From NCBI RefSeq assembly GCF_021018805.1, contig NW_026960608.1, positions 992,001-1,056,000 of the forward strand: a stretch of DNA of 64,000 nt. The letters are read 5' to 3'. A program made the position numbers and the translations under genes. Positions 1 to 10,900 of the stretch are shown here, one piece after another. This stretch comes from Prinia subflava (lineage: Eukaryota > Chordata > Aves > Passeriformes > Cisticolidae). The notes below the pieces were generated by a model, which saw nothing but the letters and a program-made list of their open reading frames with translations, had not been told where the DNA came from and searched no databases. Numbering within the stretch: position 1 is the first letter of the stretch; each line of letters begins with the position of its first letter.

Positions 1-247
1 TATGATAAAAAGATGATATTTTATTGCTAGCATTTGTGGGTTCTTTATCTAGATATCTCTAGTGGTTCTGGTGGGGTGGGAATTGGCCAAGGGAGCCCAT
101 AGCAGGGTAGGAACTGTTAGTCATTTGTTCGATTTCCATTCCCATACGGGGGCTGGGGGGGAGGAGGATGCTTTACTGTTAACACTGCCTGAAGGCTTCA
201 GCTGTGTAGCATAGCCTGTGACCTAGAGGGTAGGTGCTGGTGGTTAA
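1..247. other. Unassigned sequence left of the first LTR
   Basis: No coding region, LTR end or primer-binding site was recognised. Together with 932-1044 it is the sequence into which the solo LTR at 248-931 inserted. It may be the 5' part of class I element H, whose gag begins near 14770, but no LTR motif confirms this. Confidence 0.4.
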
Positions 248-931
248 TGTTATAAATGCCAATACAATATTCCAATTAAAATAATAATTTGGTTTATTAA
301 CAAAAGATCGAATTACAGAATTTCGGTAAACCTACCAACAGCAGAGATACTTGACAATTTTTACCCGGGAAAATGCCAAGGGTGAACCCTGAGACACAGA
401 ACCTGGCCGTCTGCTGTCTCCCCCTAGGTTCACAAATTTGCCCGGTTCGGGGCTTGGTTTTTATACACTTTATTCTGCCCTTGGCAGTATTTCCTCATTT
501 TCTCCCTTTGTGTCCAAGCTAGCTATTCAAATTCATGGGTGTCTCCGGCTCAGCTGAAAAGAGTCCCCTGTCTCCAGTAAGGTGTTAATTTCTGGTTTCA
601 GCAGATTTCCTGGCTGATTAATGGTCCGAGATATGGATGATGATGCTTGATGCTCGGTGAGGGTGTTGGCTGGTGGTGTTGATGGCCCTGCCGCCTTATC
701 TTGATGGGTCTCCTCCCGGTGATTGAGGAGACTGCCGGTTTTCCTGTAAACCTTTTGTCTATTTCTGAATGTGAGCTTCTGGGGTGGTGCCTGCCTTTTC
801 ATAATTTGGTTTAACAAAATGTTACAAGGTATCCTGAAACTTATACTTTCATACAACACACATATATATACAGTTTTATCGATATATCACTTAACTATAA
901 GAACATGAATTAAAATTCTACATTTTTCACA
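248..931 (-). mobile_element. Solo LTR, family L (class III-like or class I), minus orientation
   Basis: Read on the minus strand the element starts TGTGAAAAATG and ends TTTATAACA, so it has TG...CA ends. It is flanked by the exact 5 bp target duplication GTTAA (243-247 and 932-936), which makes it a complete solo LTR. It is about 98-99 percent identical by eye to 51921-52603, which lies in the opposite orientation. It contains a TATA-like box (TATAAAAACC) and a polyadenylation signal, ATTAATAAACC in the plus-oriented copy. A 108-codon open frame (533-859 minus) lies inside it and is conserved in the other copy. A 5 bp duplication fits ERVL-type or some class I integrases; no internal region is present to classify it further. 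Confidence 0.9.
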
Positions 932-1044
932 GTTAACAAGTTGGGGGACAGTGGTTTGAATCCTAGAGCAGGAGGCTTTTGCGAGCACACTATTTCACTT
1001 TCTTTATAGTCTATTGCTTGCAATTCTGCGTGCTGGAGATATAG
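932..1044. other. Short unassigned spacer between two insertions
   Basis: No coding or LTR motif seen. It ends in TATAG, the left copy of the target duplication of provirus A (right copy CATAG at 14623-14627). The original locus therefore continued from here into 14623. Confidence 0.5.
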
Positions 1045-1445
1045 TGTGTTGGCTGACAACAGGCCTCACAGACTGGACTCTGACTTGATCAACCGTATCT
1101 GTAAGAACTTGCCAAGCTTTCATGAGAATGGAATCTTGTAAAGCTGGAAATCTGCTTATTCTCATGGGAAGGAATTCTAAGACCGTGACAGTTACTTTGC
1201 ACCTGTGAAAACTATCCTGGATTGTTGGAAGAGAAATGTAAACATTTCTAAAGAAAGAAACAGTAGCAAGCATGTAACACCACTAACGAACTAACCAATC
1301 AAATGGGGGTAACAACTAGTTACCAGAGTTAGGCACGTTGCTTTTAGAAAACTATATAAAATCAGGCTGTGAATAACAAAGGTACCTTTCTTTGCTGCTT
1401 GAAAAAGAGTGTCTTGTCCATTTCTAATGTGAGGTTACAGCGACA
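1045..1445 (+). repeat. 5' LTR of provirus A
   Basis: It begins TGTGTTGGC and ends GCGACA. It matches 14221-14622 with about eight substitutions and small indels (hand count, about 2 percent). A TATA-like box (CTATATAAAATC) lies near 1351. The end is set by the PBS, which starts two bases later, the same spacing seen after the LTR at 62227-62563. Confidence 0.85.
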
Positions 1446-1447
1446 TC

Positions 1448-1465
1448 TGGTGATGACTGACATGA
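1448..1465 (+). promoter_or_regulatory. Primer-binding site of provirus A
   Basis: TGGTGATGACTGACATGA begins two bases after the LTR end. It starts TGGTGA, like the PBS at 62566 (TGGTGACCTGACG). I cannot name the tRNA with confidence. Confidence 0.6.
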
Positions 1466-1718
1466 TCAACACGAGACAGACCAAGCTGGCTTTTTATGGG
1501 ACACACAGCAGTGAAGACAGACTCCCAGGACCGCGTGCACCCAGTGAGCAAGCAGTTTCAAACCACACACAAACGTGAAGCAGAAAGGCACATGCTTGAA
1601 TGGCACATGGGCAGAAGAGCACATGCCATGAAAGATACGCAAAAAGGAAAGACACACCTGGAGGCCGCACACAAAGAAAGGCACGGTTGTGGGAAGAAAG
1701 TCTGAACTATAATTTTAA

Positions 1719-1730
1719 AGAGGTGAGACA
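1719..1730 (+). promoter_or_regulatory. Putative major splice donor of provirus A
   Basis: AGAGGTGAGACA matches a 5' splice site (cut before GT at 1723) and lies 17 bases before the gag start codon at 1740. Elements E (55653) and G (28645) have a donor in the same place, with the core GGTGAGA. Confidence 0.55.
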
Positions 1731-1739
1731 CGAGGAGAA

Positions 1740-3613
1740 ATGGGAACACCGATCTCCACTGAAGAGAAGGCTACAGTAAACATGTGGATCAGTATGCTGG
1801 GAAAAAGAGGGAAAAAAATTTATAAGTATATGCTAAAAACTTTGTTATTATGGTGTAAAAATTGAGGGCTGGCCCCCGATTCGACAGACGAGTGTAATAT
1901 AGCTAACTGGGAGTGGGCGGGAAAGTTGATTATTGAGTCTGCGTTCCGGAGTGATGAAATGGCAAAAAATATCATAAGTACATGGAGATTGGTCTTGGAC
2001 ACTTTAAAAATGCAAAAGGCAGAAAGGGATGCAGTGGCAGAAAAGGATGCAGCGACAGAAACTCCCCACGTACCAAATGCCAGAGAATAAATTAGGGGGG
2101 GAGACACGGCTCCAAGCTCAAAAAAGAGAGGGGGCAAAGAGGCAAACCTGTAACTGCCCTGTGTAGAGTTGCCTGTGCATGCACCATGCACTGAGCCAGC
2201 TGTGCATGTACACTGTTCCAAGCCAGGTGTGCCAGCCATGCACACATGGTGCAGAATCAGCTGTGCTGCCTGCACACGTGCAGCACACAGGATGAGCAGA
2301 ACCGCCTGCATTTCCTCCTGCACATCCTTTTTCCACAAGCTGGGTTTATCCCCCTTTGCCTATGGATAACTGGAATGATAAGGATAAGCTTATGGTACCA
2401 GCTCTGCAGTTATTTGATATGCCTGTTCCCCATTCAGGACTAAACAGACAGAGAGAACCTCATCTTGTAATCAATTTAAAAGACCTGAACAAAGGAGGTT
2501 CTAGCTGCCACCCTCCTGCTGATTCTCAGAAAGATGTCTTTACTATACAACCAATATCAGTCACTATTTCTGCATATGATCCAATGAGCTTTTGGAACCA
2601 CATGAAACTAATGGCTGTAGCTAGTGGAGACTTTGAATGCGCAGAGCAAATCTCTGTGCCCATGTCTGCAGGTGGCATAGAGTCAATGAATAATACAACT
2701 GGAGCGTTTCCAGTAATATGGAATAATGGGATTGCGCCTGACACGCATGTCTCTTAAGTGGCAAGTGCTTTCTGAGCTGCACCAATTAGCTGCAAAATAT
2801 GGGCTTGCATCCCCGCTGTAAAGAATACTCTAAGATTCTTAGCTGCGGAGGAGATGACACCTTTTGATATAAAGCAAGTAGCAAAACTACTTTGTACTAC
2901 AGTTCAGTATATGATGTTTGAATCTATCTGGCAAAGGACATCAGAGGAAAGATCCTTAGTCAATTTTAGTCTGTCACAAGATGATCCACGATGTGGCACT
3001 GGATTTGCCTCCCATGGAAAAGCCACAGCTACAAGCATTATTACATCCTTTAATATTGGCACAAGTAAGAGAATTAGGAATACAAGCAATAATGAGAGTT
3101 GGTCACATGTCCACACCATCTCAGAGGTATGCTATTGTCAAACAGGGTCCTAAAGAACCCTATATGCAATTCATAGAGCGACTGCAAGATGTAATGGAAA
3201 GACAAATAGTAAATAATGATGCAAAAGCAAAACTAATACTTCAACTAGCAAGAGATAATGCCAATGAAGATTGCAGAAAAATTATTGACATGATGCCCAA
3301 AGAAAACTCTTCTTTAGATGAAATGATTGATGCATGTGCTAAAGTGGGGACTGATTCTTATAAAATGGCTTTGTTAGCTAATTTCTTTGCAGCTGCACTA
3401 AAATTAACTCACCGATGCCATAGTTTTGGACAGCCAGATCATATAAGAGCAAATTGTCCCTCTAAGCCAAATTCATTGGGGACATACCAGTAACAGAGAT
3501 CTGTGTCTATGGTGGAAAACTGCAACCGATGTGGAAGACCTGGTCATTCTGCCAAGCAACGTAAATCTAAATTCCATGCTAACGGGCAATTTCTTAGTGA
3601 ACAGGGAAACTGA
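1740..3613 (+). pseudogene. gag: Degraded gag of provirus A (matrix, capsid, nucleocapsid)
   Basis: Gag forms the virion shell. The frame starts ATGGGAACACC, giving Met-Gly, a myristoylation-type N-terminus. A matrix-like helical region runs to a TAA at 2088, with an in-frame TGA at 1864. A capsid-like region follows from about 2690 (motif AFPVIWNNG) and is frameshifted near 2990. The major homology region reads QGPKEPYMQFIERLQ near 3145-3190. Two degenerate zinc knuckles lie near 3415-3565: one lacks its second Cys, the other its last. The frame ends QGN-stop at 3611, at a slippery heptamer. 2100-2355 is a poorly coding spacer rich in TGCATG/CATGCA words. The capsid and major homology region identify it as class II. 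Not functional. Confidence 0.8.
3604..3610 (+). promoter_or_regulatory. gag-pro minus-one slippery heptamer of provirus A
   Basis: GGGAAAC is phased as G-GGA-AAC in the gag frame and immediately precedes the gag stop TGA at 3611-3613. This is the arrangement of betaretroviral gag-pro frameshift sites. Confidence 0.65.
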
Positions 3614-4398
3614 AACAAAAGTGCAAAAGGGAAGCGCTCAAACACTGAGTACTTTCACGTCCCCCAATGCAGGCCTATGCAATTGACTCATAGGGAGTAC
3701 AAGAGGGGCAGCTGAAATGGATGTTTCCACCCATGACTCAGTCACTATAAATTCACTGAAGGTACATAAAGTTCTCTTGAGGCTTATGGGCCTATAGGGA
3801 AAGGATTAAGTGCATTACTATTAGGACAATCAAGTACCACATTACAAGGCATTTTTGTTCACCCTGGACTTATAGATGCACACTATATTGGACAGATAAG
3901 TGCTATGGTATCAACACCTACTCCTCCTTTAACCATTCCAGCTAAAACCCGCATTGCTCAACTTGTACCTTTTAAGTCTTGTGTCCCCAAAACAGATTCA
4001 GAGCCTGGAGGAAACTGAGGCTTAGGATCAACAGGAGAACCTCAAGTATACTGGACTCAGGTCGTGTCTGATGGAAGGCCAAACATGGTTTGTACTCTTA
4101 TCATGCCTCAAGCAAATCCGTCCCAAATCAAGGTAAGTGGGATGATAGATACTAGAGTACATGACTATCATATCTGCTGACACGTGGCTTCACTCGTAGG
4201 CCATCACAGCTGTAGGACCTATCATTGCCAGCCTCAGAGGTTCCACACAAAGCTATTTAAGCAGTAAACTTGTGTTAGTTAAAAAATCCAGGAGGACAGA
4301 CAGCCACAATCTATCCCTATGTCACTGTTGCACCCCTCAACCTATGGGGAAGGGATGTCTTGTCAGAATGGGGAGTCTGGCTGGGAACCGATTTTTAA
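3614..4398 (+). pseudogene. pro: Degraded pro of provirus A: dUTPase-like domain plus aspartic protease
   Basis: The 3' half of the dUTPase is recognisable near 3770-3980 (IFVHPGLIDAHYIGQI, then TRIAQLVPF). A retroviral protease follows. Its catalytic triplet near 4150 reads IDTR instead of DTGA, so the active site is lost. The conserved protease C-terminus LWGRDVLSEWG lies near 4345-4375, and the frame ends with TAA at 4396. The reading frame changes several times. A dUTPase-protease unit between gag and pol is a class II (betaretrovirus-like) trait. Confidence 0.75.
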
Positions 4399-6324
4399 TG
4401 GGGGTCACTATGCTGAAGGGCGTAAATCATCCTACACTTGCCTTAAAGTGGCTAACTGAATGGCCCATGTGGGTAGACCAGTGGCCTCTTGAAAAAAAAA
4501 ATTAACTCCCTTAAATTCTTGGCTCAGGAACAATTAGATCAAGGACATATTGAGGCATCAACAAGTCTGGGGAACACTCCTGTGTTTGTAACTAAAAAGA
4601 AATCAGGTAAATGGAGGTTACTCCATGACGTAAGAAAAATTAATGCAGTTATTGTAAGAGTCAGTCTGAAGATCCCTCATGTGCCTCACGACTGACAGAG
4701 GCTGAGACCCCAAGGACCCTAAACCACAACACAGGAGTTCTGGCCTGACCAAGGTGGGACCCAGGTTTCTCCCGGCAGGTGCATTCACTGGACCAAGACG
4801 TCCCCTCAGAAATCTGTGCAGAAACAATGGGACTGTCACGGTATCTGAGCCATGTTTGTGGAGCTGTGTTTGCTCTGGACTGACTGTGCTGAACCACCGA
4901 GTCCAGCCTGCCCTGCTCCTTCATTGTGAGAGAAAACCTGCAACACTCACGAGGTCTCCCCCCCTTCCTGGCCTGTTGCCTTTCACCTCGAAAAAGGACT
5001 ATAATAAGCACCCCGAGAAAGAGAGACTCTGAGGCCTCCCCGATGGAGAAGACAGATCTATTGGCGCGCCACGAGGACTGTGAAGATGGTCTATTGGCTC
5101 CACATACCGAGGACTCACATTGGCCGTTGGTAGCTATACCCCTCCTTTTTTCTCTCTCTCTTTCTCTCTCTTTCTTTCCCTGTTCCTCTGTCGCATATCG
5201 TGGGTATCAATAAAGATACATTGATTTTACTTGAACTAAGTTCTCTTTGCCTCTTTTTGCACTTTGAAATCAAAACAAACCATCACGACTGTCTATTGGA
5301 TCATGACAGTTATGGAAAGTATTGGTGCTTTACAGATTGGAATGCCATCCCCAACTATGATACCAGCCATTTGGGATATTTTGGTTGTTGATTTAAAAGA
5401 TTGTTTCTTTACCATTCCTTTACATCCTTATGATACTCCAAAGTTTGCATTTACAGTGTCTTCTGTCAATCATGCAGCACCAGCCGAACAATACCACTAG
5501 AAGGTGGTGCTGCAAGGTATGGAAAACAGTCCAACAATCTGTCAATGGTATGTTGCACAGGCATTGTCAGCTATAAGAAAAAAATTCCTGGAGCTTATTG
5601 CTATCATTATATGGATGATATCTTGATAGCAACACGAACCAAAGATGGCATTATACAAATTCAGCCAAAATTAATACAGGCATTGCAAGAATTTGGACTA
5701 CAAATCGCACCAGAAATGGTGAAGCCGCAAGCTTCATGGAAATACCTAGGAGTAAAAATCCTAGACCAAACAATACAGCTGCAAGAAATTCAGTTCTCAA
5801 CTAAAATCCAGACATTAAATGATGCACAAAAACTTCTCGGGATCATCAGCTGGATACAACCCTATTTAGGTTTAACCACTCCACAATTATCACCCTCGTT
5901 TAACATTCTTAAAAGTGACCCTGAGTTAACTTCTGCAAGAAAATTAACTCCAGAAGCGAAAGCCGCACTTGAGACAGTAGAGTAGGCTATGACAAACAGA
6001 CAAGTTCATCGACTGTGCCCTGAAATTTCTATTACAATATTTGTTATTATTGTTAATTTACATCCTACAGGTATTATTGGTCAATAGAATGCTCAGTGGT
6101 CTGACCCAGTACACATTTTGGAATGGGTCTTTTTGCCCCATCAACCTAACAAGACAGTATCCACTATTTTTTAAGTGATGGCACAATTACTTATTAAGTG
6201 CAGTCAAAGGTGCTTGAAGCTGAATGCCAAAGATCCTTCTAATATTATTATTCCTGTACAACAAGAATACTTTGACTAGTGTTTTGAAAATAGCACACCA
6301 TTGCAAAGCACTTTACAAAATTAC
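4399..6324 (+). pseudogene. pol: Degraded pol of provirus A (RT and partial RNase H)
   Basis: Reverse transcriptase starts near 4440 ([10 protein letters not shown]). A frameshift lies in the A-run at 4492-4501, then come GHIEAS and [14 protein letters not shown]. The gene is split by solo LTR S1 (4653-5308) and resumes at 5314 with ALQIGMPSPTMIP, VVDLKDCFFTIPLHP (first catalytic Asp present) and [10 protein letters not shown] (catalytic YMDD present). The thumb and connection run to 5985, where TAG ends the frame. Degraded RNase H-like sequence continues to 6324, where the ERVL LTR begins. No integrase remains. Domain order and motifs match pol of G and M. Inactive. Confidence 0.85.
4653..5308 (+). 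mobile_element. Solo LTR S1 inside pol of provirus A
   Basis: It starts TGTAAGAGTC and ends GATCATGACA. The 5 bp duplication GTTAT (4648-4652, 5309-5313) flanks it. Dropping the LTR and one duplication restores continuous RT homology, which proves insertion. It contains a TATA-like ACTATAATAAG, a CT-rich tract, and the polyadenylation signal CAATAAAG near 5208. No other copy was seen in the window. Confidence 0.9.
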
Positions 6325-7561
6325 TGTCCTGGAGTGACTTTATGATGCTTGTATCCCCAGTCTTTTGTTCTGTTTGTGTTGTATATTGTGTTCTGTACCT
6401 TTAGGACTAGTTCTGAGAGTGAAGCAAGGAGCAAGAGAAGCGCCGAGTTTGTTTTCAAAAACTGCACTCTCTCCTCCACATTCTGCTCGTGGACTGTGTT
6501 GTCTGAAGCACAGACAGACTGTCGCGGTGCCTTTAGAGAACTCAGTCTCTCTGCCTGCCCAGGCTAGCTCAAGCTCCGCGGCAAGCTAAAAGGTACAGCC
6601 AGGCAAGTCATGCAAGCCGGCTGATCCCTGTGAGTTCTTGTCTCCTGAGAGGCTGTGTGAGGTGGTGGAGAAGCGCTGACAACGACGGAGAGAAAGGATG
6701 GGAGGAGCCAGTCGAGTAAACTAACAGAAAGTTTATTTGGGGGTCACAGGGGACCTCCTTACCACCTGCTGAATCCTCATACCGCGCCCCCTAGACTCTT
6801 GCGACATGATGTTTTATACAGCAGTGACGTGGGGCGTGATAAGGAGGTTACAACCAATGGGCTTCAACCAAAGAGGTGGTAAGAACATGGGGTGACACTA
6901 CAGAAACCAATCGGTGAACTTGGGGAGAGGATTCACATAGAATTGACAGATAACTGACGGTTACATAACTAGGGAGATTTCAGGAGCATACCAACTGGGA
7001 AGAACAATGGGGTACAGAGAACAAACCATTCTACAAACAGAATTCTATAAACTTTAAGTAAACTTAAATCCACACTGCCACAACAGACAGCGGGACAGAG
7101 ATCTCCTTTGTTTTTAGTTAGTTTTTAGCTATCTGAGGGAGAGAACTTCTGTGGACTGGGTTTTTTTTCTTTTTCTTGGTACTGTTCGAACCTGCTCTGG
7201 ACTGAAAACCCAGAAGAGCACCGGGAGCTCACACCTCTGGCCCACCGGGGCCCAGGACAGCATTTTCTAGCACCGGAAAGACTGATAAGAGACTGAGCGA
7301 GCCGAGCTACACTCTACGACAAGGGCTTTCTGGGTTTGCCATTTCTTCGAACAGTGAGAGGTTTAACTGTTTTTTGTTTTTTTGGTTTGTTTTTTTTTTT
7401 TTTGTGCTTGTGGATACTTTCATTGTTAAATAAATAGTTTTCTCCACTTTTCTCCAAGGAAATCTTTTCCTGAACTAGTTGGGGGAGGGGCCACTTGAAT
7501 TTGCTATTCTGGAGGGACCCCATTTGGAGGTTTTCTCCCAAATTTGCCCTAAACCAGGACA
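6325..7561 (+). repeat. 5' LTR of element V, interrupted
   Basis: It begins TGTCCTGGAGTG and ends AAACCAGGACA. Without the 563 bp nested LTR and its duplication it is about 670 bp. Both ends align to the minus-strand copy at 9943-10696: TGTCCTG...GTGATGCTTGTATCCCC at one end, ATTTGCCCTAAACCAGGACA at the other. The polyadenylation signal is probably GTTAAATAAATAG near 7427. Confidence 0.8.
6520..7082 (-). mobile_element. Solo LTR of the M family nested in the ERVL LTR
   Basis: On the plus strand it runs TGTCGCGGTGCC to CACACTGCCACA, with an exact 6 bp duplication ACAGAC (6514-6519 and 7083-7088). Both ends and overall length match the 556 bp LTRs of provirus M (14918-15473 and 21558-22113), but the sequence is clearly more diverged. 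It shows that the M family already existed as an older, multi-copy lineage. Confidence 0.85.
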
Positions 7562-7572
7562 TATACATGTAT

Positions 7573-7590
7573 TGGTGTCCAAAACGTGGC
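7573..7590 (+). promoter_or_regulatory. PBS-like site of element V
   Basis: TGGTGTCCAAAACGTGGC lies 11 bases after the LTR end, where an ERV primer-binding site is expected. The long spacer resembles some avian ERVL elements. The tRNA is not assigned. Confidence 0.5.
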
Positions 7591-8231
7591 TTGAGAAAGT
7601 GGAAAAAACTTGTACTGTTTGCATTTTGGTTGTACTTCCTCTGTACTGGGATAAAGCAGTCAGTAGTCATGTTGCTGCTTGAATTCATAATGTCTCTTGG
7701 GGTGGAGGCCTTCCTGTGTTTCTGTTCCCTAGGCTTTTTTGAGGTTTTAATACCTTTCTGGTCTCTAGGTATATTTTCTTATCCAGAAATAGGTCCAGTA
7801 TTGTCCCTAACACATAGTTTTTATAGTAGAGGGGCACAGATTAAAATAGCTATTGTGCTGGGCTCAGTAATAATGAATTACAGAAAGTTTATAAAGGTAC
7901 TGGAGTTTAAGCCAGGTATGTTTGGTTTATGGTTTCTTCGTCCTACCCTGTGTCCTAGTTCCTCAGCATGTTTTGGGGATTTATTGGTAATTGCATCCAG
8001 TTTGTTAGAGGAGGAGTAGGGGGTGAGGCTTTTCAGCCTTTCCTTTCCTTCTCTTTTAATCTGTTACATCACTTTTGGAGAATGTTCAGCTTCCCCTGAA
8101 TGTTAAAGAGACCACCTTCCTGGTATTTCATCTAGTAAGTCTCCTCTATACAGTCTGCAGCTTCTCTAGAATGAGAACTGAGATTTCCAGAGGAGCGGAT
8201 GAGACCCCCTGACCCAGAGGTAGACCCAGGC
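7591..8231 (+). other. Leader region of element V
   Basis: Untranslated leader between the PBS-like site and the ERVL gag. The 174-codon frame over 7495-8019 starts inside the LTR, shows no family resemblance and is not called as a gene. Confidence 0.45.
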
Positions 8232-9942
8232 ATGGAGAATCCTGAGTGATGTGCAGAATGGGAGGATATGGGCCGAACCCTGAAGGAATTTTCTGTCCCT
8301 ATAGTGTGGGACCTTCCACATGAACAAATACATAACCCAGCTGAGGTGAGGAAATACCTGAAAGAGAAATGCCATGATGACTCTAAGGAGAAAAAGCTCA
8401 CTGCAATAAGCTGGGCCCTGGCACATGCTTATTGCACCCTGCTAGATACTGTAGGGCAGCAGATAAGAGGCAGGGGGGCAGGGAGATAAATCAGCAGCTA
8501 CCCCAGTCACTCAGGCTGCAGCCAACACCTCAGCTACTAAGGTTTTAGCTAAGCCAGTAGCTAAATTAGACAGTGAGCCTAAGACTGCAGCTAAACCAGA
8601 CAGTGAGTCTCAACCAATGGCTGTTGCTACTAGCATGAGAAGTGTAAAGTGCTCAGACAAGACTGATCAAGCAGCAGCAGATGATGATGCAGGAGAAGGA
8701 GCCTCAATGTCTCCTGACATAAAATCAGAAGCCAAAGCAACTGGTAAAAGATCAGGAACCACTACTGAGTCCTTTTCCTGAAGGACCTTGGTGGCCTAAG
8801 AAAGGATTACACTCGATGACCTGATGAATCTATAATTAGTTGGTTAGTCCATCTTTGGGATGCTGCAGGCGAGGCTACAATTCTGGATGGAACTGAAGCA
8901 AGGCATTTGGGATCTCTGTCACATGATCCAGTTATCAACCAAGGAATGATGAGAGGGGCTAATCCTCACAGTCTCTAGGTACAGGTCCTGGGAAGTGTGG
9001 CACAAAGATATCTGTGAGCAGACAATCTCTATATGTAGCAAACCTAGTGGAAGACTATAGAACAAGGGATGTAACGCTTGAGAGAAATGGCAGTAGCAGA
9101 GATTGTCTTCTCAGATGACCTAAACACTACGAACCCAGACTTAGTACCATGTACATCTGTGATGGGGCGAAAACTTGTACGACTTGGGCCACAGGAATAC
9201 TCTTCTGCTTTAGCAATAATGAAGCAGGATGACAGGAAGGAGACTGGTTGATACAGCGCAGAAACTCCGAGCATATGCAGATGCCGTGCACAGCCCAACA
9301 CATGCAAGAATTGCAGCTTTGGAAACATATCTGCAGAAATCAGAAGACAAGACAGAGGAGAATCACAATACAATCAGAGAGGAGATTAGAGAGATGAAGG
9401 AGGGCTTTCTCCAGGTCTTTGCATTACTATCGCCGCGAGCCTAGCCAGAAGGACACTTGGAGACAGAGTTCTGAGTTCATGAGAGCAGCAGGGCAGAAGA
9501 ACCTGCCCTTTGTTTATTCTTCCTATTATATACTTCTAGCAAGATGACCATGGATTGGACTGTTAACAGTCCCACCTCCCTACCACATTGGTCAAGGGGA
9601 CTGTCACACAGTCTTGTTTGTCCCAGCATGGAATGTGAAAACAATGGTTATGTTTATGGAACATCGCTGGTGTTTACATGAAAAGAGCGTGAGAAGGTAC
9701 AAACTTCTACTTAATATGAAACGCTCAGCTAGCTAGGAGAATCTCATGGCAACACATTACAGATCAGAGGTTCTGGTACCAAATGCAATGCAGATGTCCC
9801 CCAGATAGGGAGAGAAGGGGCACCCTATGAGCTGAGCTGTGGCCCCACCTGTGTGATTCTGGGGAAGACATGAGGAGATGGGATGGAAAATCTACTGCTG
9901 CTCTGGCACAACGGCTGCTTCAATTGTTGGAAGGCAAGACAG
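8232..9942 (+). pseudogene. gag: Degraded ERVL-type gag of element V
   Basis: The frame opens near 8232. At 8268-8489 it encodes a recognisable stretch (KEFSVPIVWDLPHEQIHNP). An Ala/Lys/Pro-rich spacer with repeats of the type KPxAKxDSE follows at about 8520-8760. The capsid-like part, about 8790-9430, has frameshifts and stops and includes ISWLVHLWDAAGEAT and AVAEIVFSDDLN. Solo LTR C1 splits it at 9428. After it, 9755-9942 continues to a Cys-rich start (GCFNC), probably the nucleocapsid knuckle, before the abrupt junction with the inverted LTR. Assignment to ERVL is by general resemblance and by the absence of betaretroviral motifs. Confidence 0.6.
9428..9754 (-). mobile_element. Solo LTR C1 (family C)
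   Basis: The plus-strand ends are TATCGCCG and CATGGCAACA. The exact 6 bp duplication CATTAC flanks it (9422-9427, 9755-9760). It aligns with 40750-41074 and 53085-53414 and partly with 40059-40283, sharing words such as CCACATTGGTCAAGG and GGGGACTGTCACACAG. On the minus strand it has a TATA-like box and AATAAA. The left TG has decayed to TA, as in the 53 kb copy. Confidence 0.9.
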
Positions 9943-10696
9943 TGTCCTGGTTTAGGGCAAATTTGTGAGAGAACCTCTGAATGGGGTCCCTCTGGGAAGC
10001 AAACCCAAATGCCCTCCCCCCTTCAACTGGTCCGGGAAAAGATCTTCCTTGGAGAAAAGTGGAAAAATTATTTACTTAACAGACAAAGTGCCCACAAGCA
10101 TAAAAATGAATAATATGAAACAATAAAACCTTTTGTTGTTCTGAAGTGAGATGGTAAATTCGGAAAGTCCATGCTGTGGGTAGCTCAGCTCGCTCAGTCT
10201 CTTATCATTTCCTCCAGAGCTGGAAAAATGCCATCCTGGGCCCTGGAGGGCACAGGTGCAAGATCTGCTTTTCTCTCTGGGTTTTTGAGTCTAGAACAGG
10301 TCTCTGCTTGTCCGTGCCTTAGACAAGCACAGTCCAGGAGCAGGAATGCAGAGGAGTGAATGCTGTTTTAAAAACAAACTCCCTGCATCTTCTTTCTCCC
10401 CCTTCACTCTCAGAACTAATCTCACAGCAGTGATTCTCTCTCTCCAGGATCCTGCTTCATGAGTCCCTGCTTCAGGCTCCTCAAGGTTGCTCCTCCATGA
10501 TGATCCTCTGCTTACCAGCTAACCCTCTTTTTTATCTCACTCATCCTTATTGGATATAGCTGTTACTTATCAGGGGCAAGGCTGTACTGGTTAATTAACA
10601 CAGCTGTAACTTAGTCTTAAAGGTACAGAACTTAACATACACCATAAACAGAACAGACAATTGGGGATACAAGCATCACAAAGTCATCTCAGGACA
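9943..10696 (-). repeat. 3' LTR of the inverted half of element V
   Basis: It is a minus-strand copy of the ERVL LTR, with plus-strand ends TGTCCTGGTTTAGGGC and CATCTCAGGACA. Immediately to its right, the reverse complement is the polypurine tract GGGGATAAGGGGTGGAA (about 10697-10713), so this is a 3' LTR and the integrase at 10901-11290 belongs to it. Confidence 0.75.
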
Positions 10697-10776
10697 TTCC
10701 ACCCCTTATCCCCATATTGTCAACTTACTACCAAAATTAATATAAATTCTAACTGGAAAAAAAATACATTATACGT

Positions 10777-10803
10777 GTGTATATATATATATACACACAC
10801 ACA
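10777..10803. repeat. Palindromic TG/TA/CA microsatellite
   Basis: Alternating purine-pyrimidine run, roughly GTGTG-(TA)n-CACAC, nearly self-complementary about its centre. It lies between the integrase fragment and the PPT of the inverted ERVL half. Confidence 0.7.
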
Positions 10804-10900
10804 GTGTACGGCTATATACAGACAATGGCATGGACATTCAGCAAACAGTGTAATTTACACATAGTTCTCACCCAGCAATCAGATCTCCTTGAGGTACACA

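Noticed and set aside
533..859. 108-codon minus-strand frame as an independent gene
   Set aside because: It is entirely inside a solo LTR with target duplications; kept only as a curiosity under findings.
1004..1273. Minus-strand frame repeated at 14147-14449
   Set aside because: Both are antisense shadows of the two LTRs of provirus A.
1496..1705. 69-codon frame before gag of A as an upstream gene
   Set aside because: Lies in the leader between PBS and splice donor; His/Lys-rich, with overlapping antisense frames, no family resemblance.
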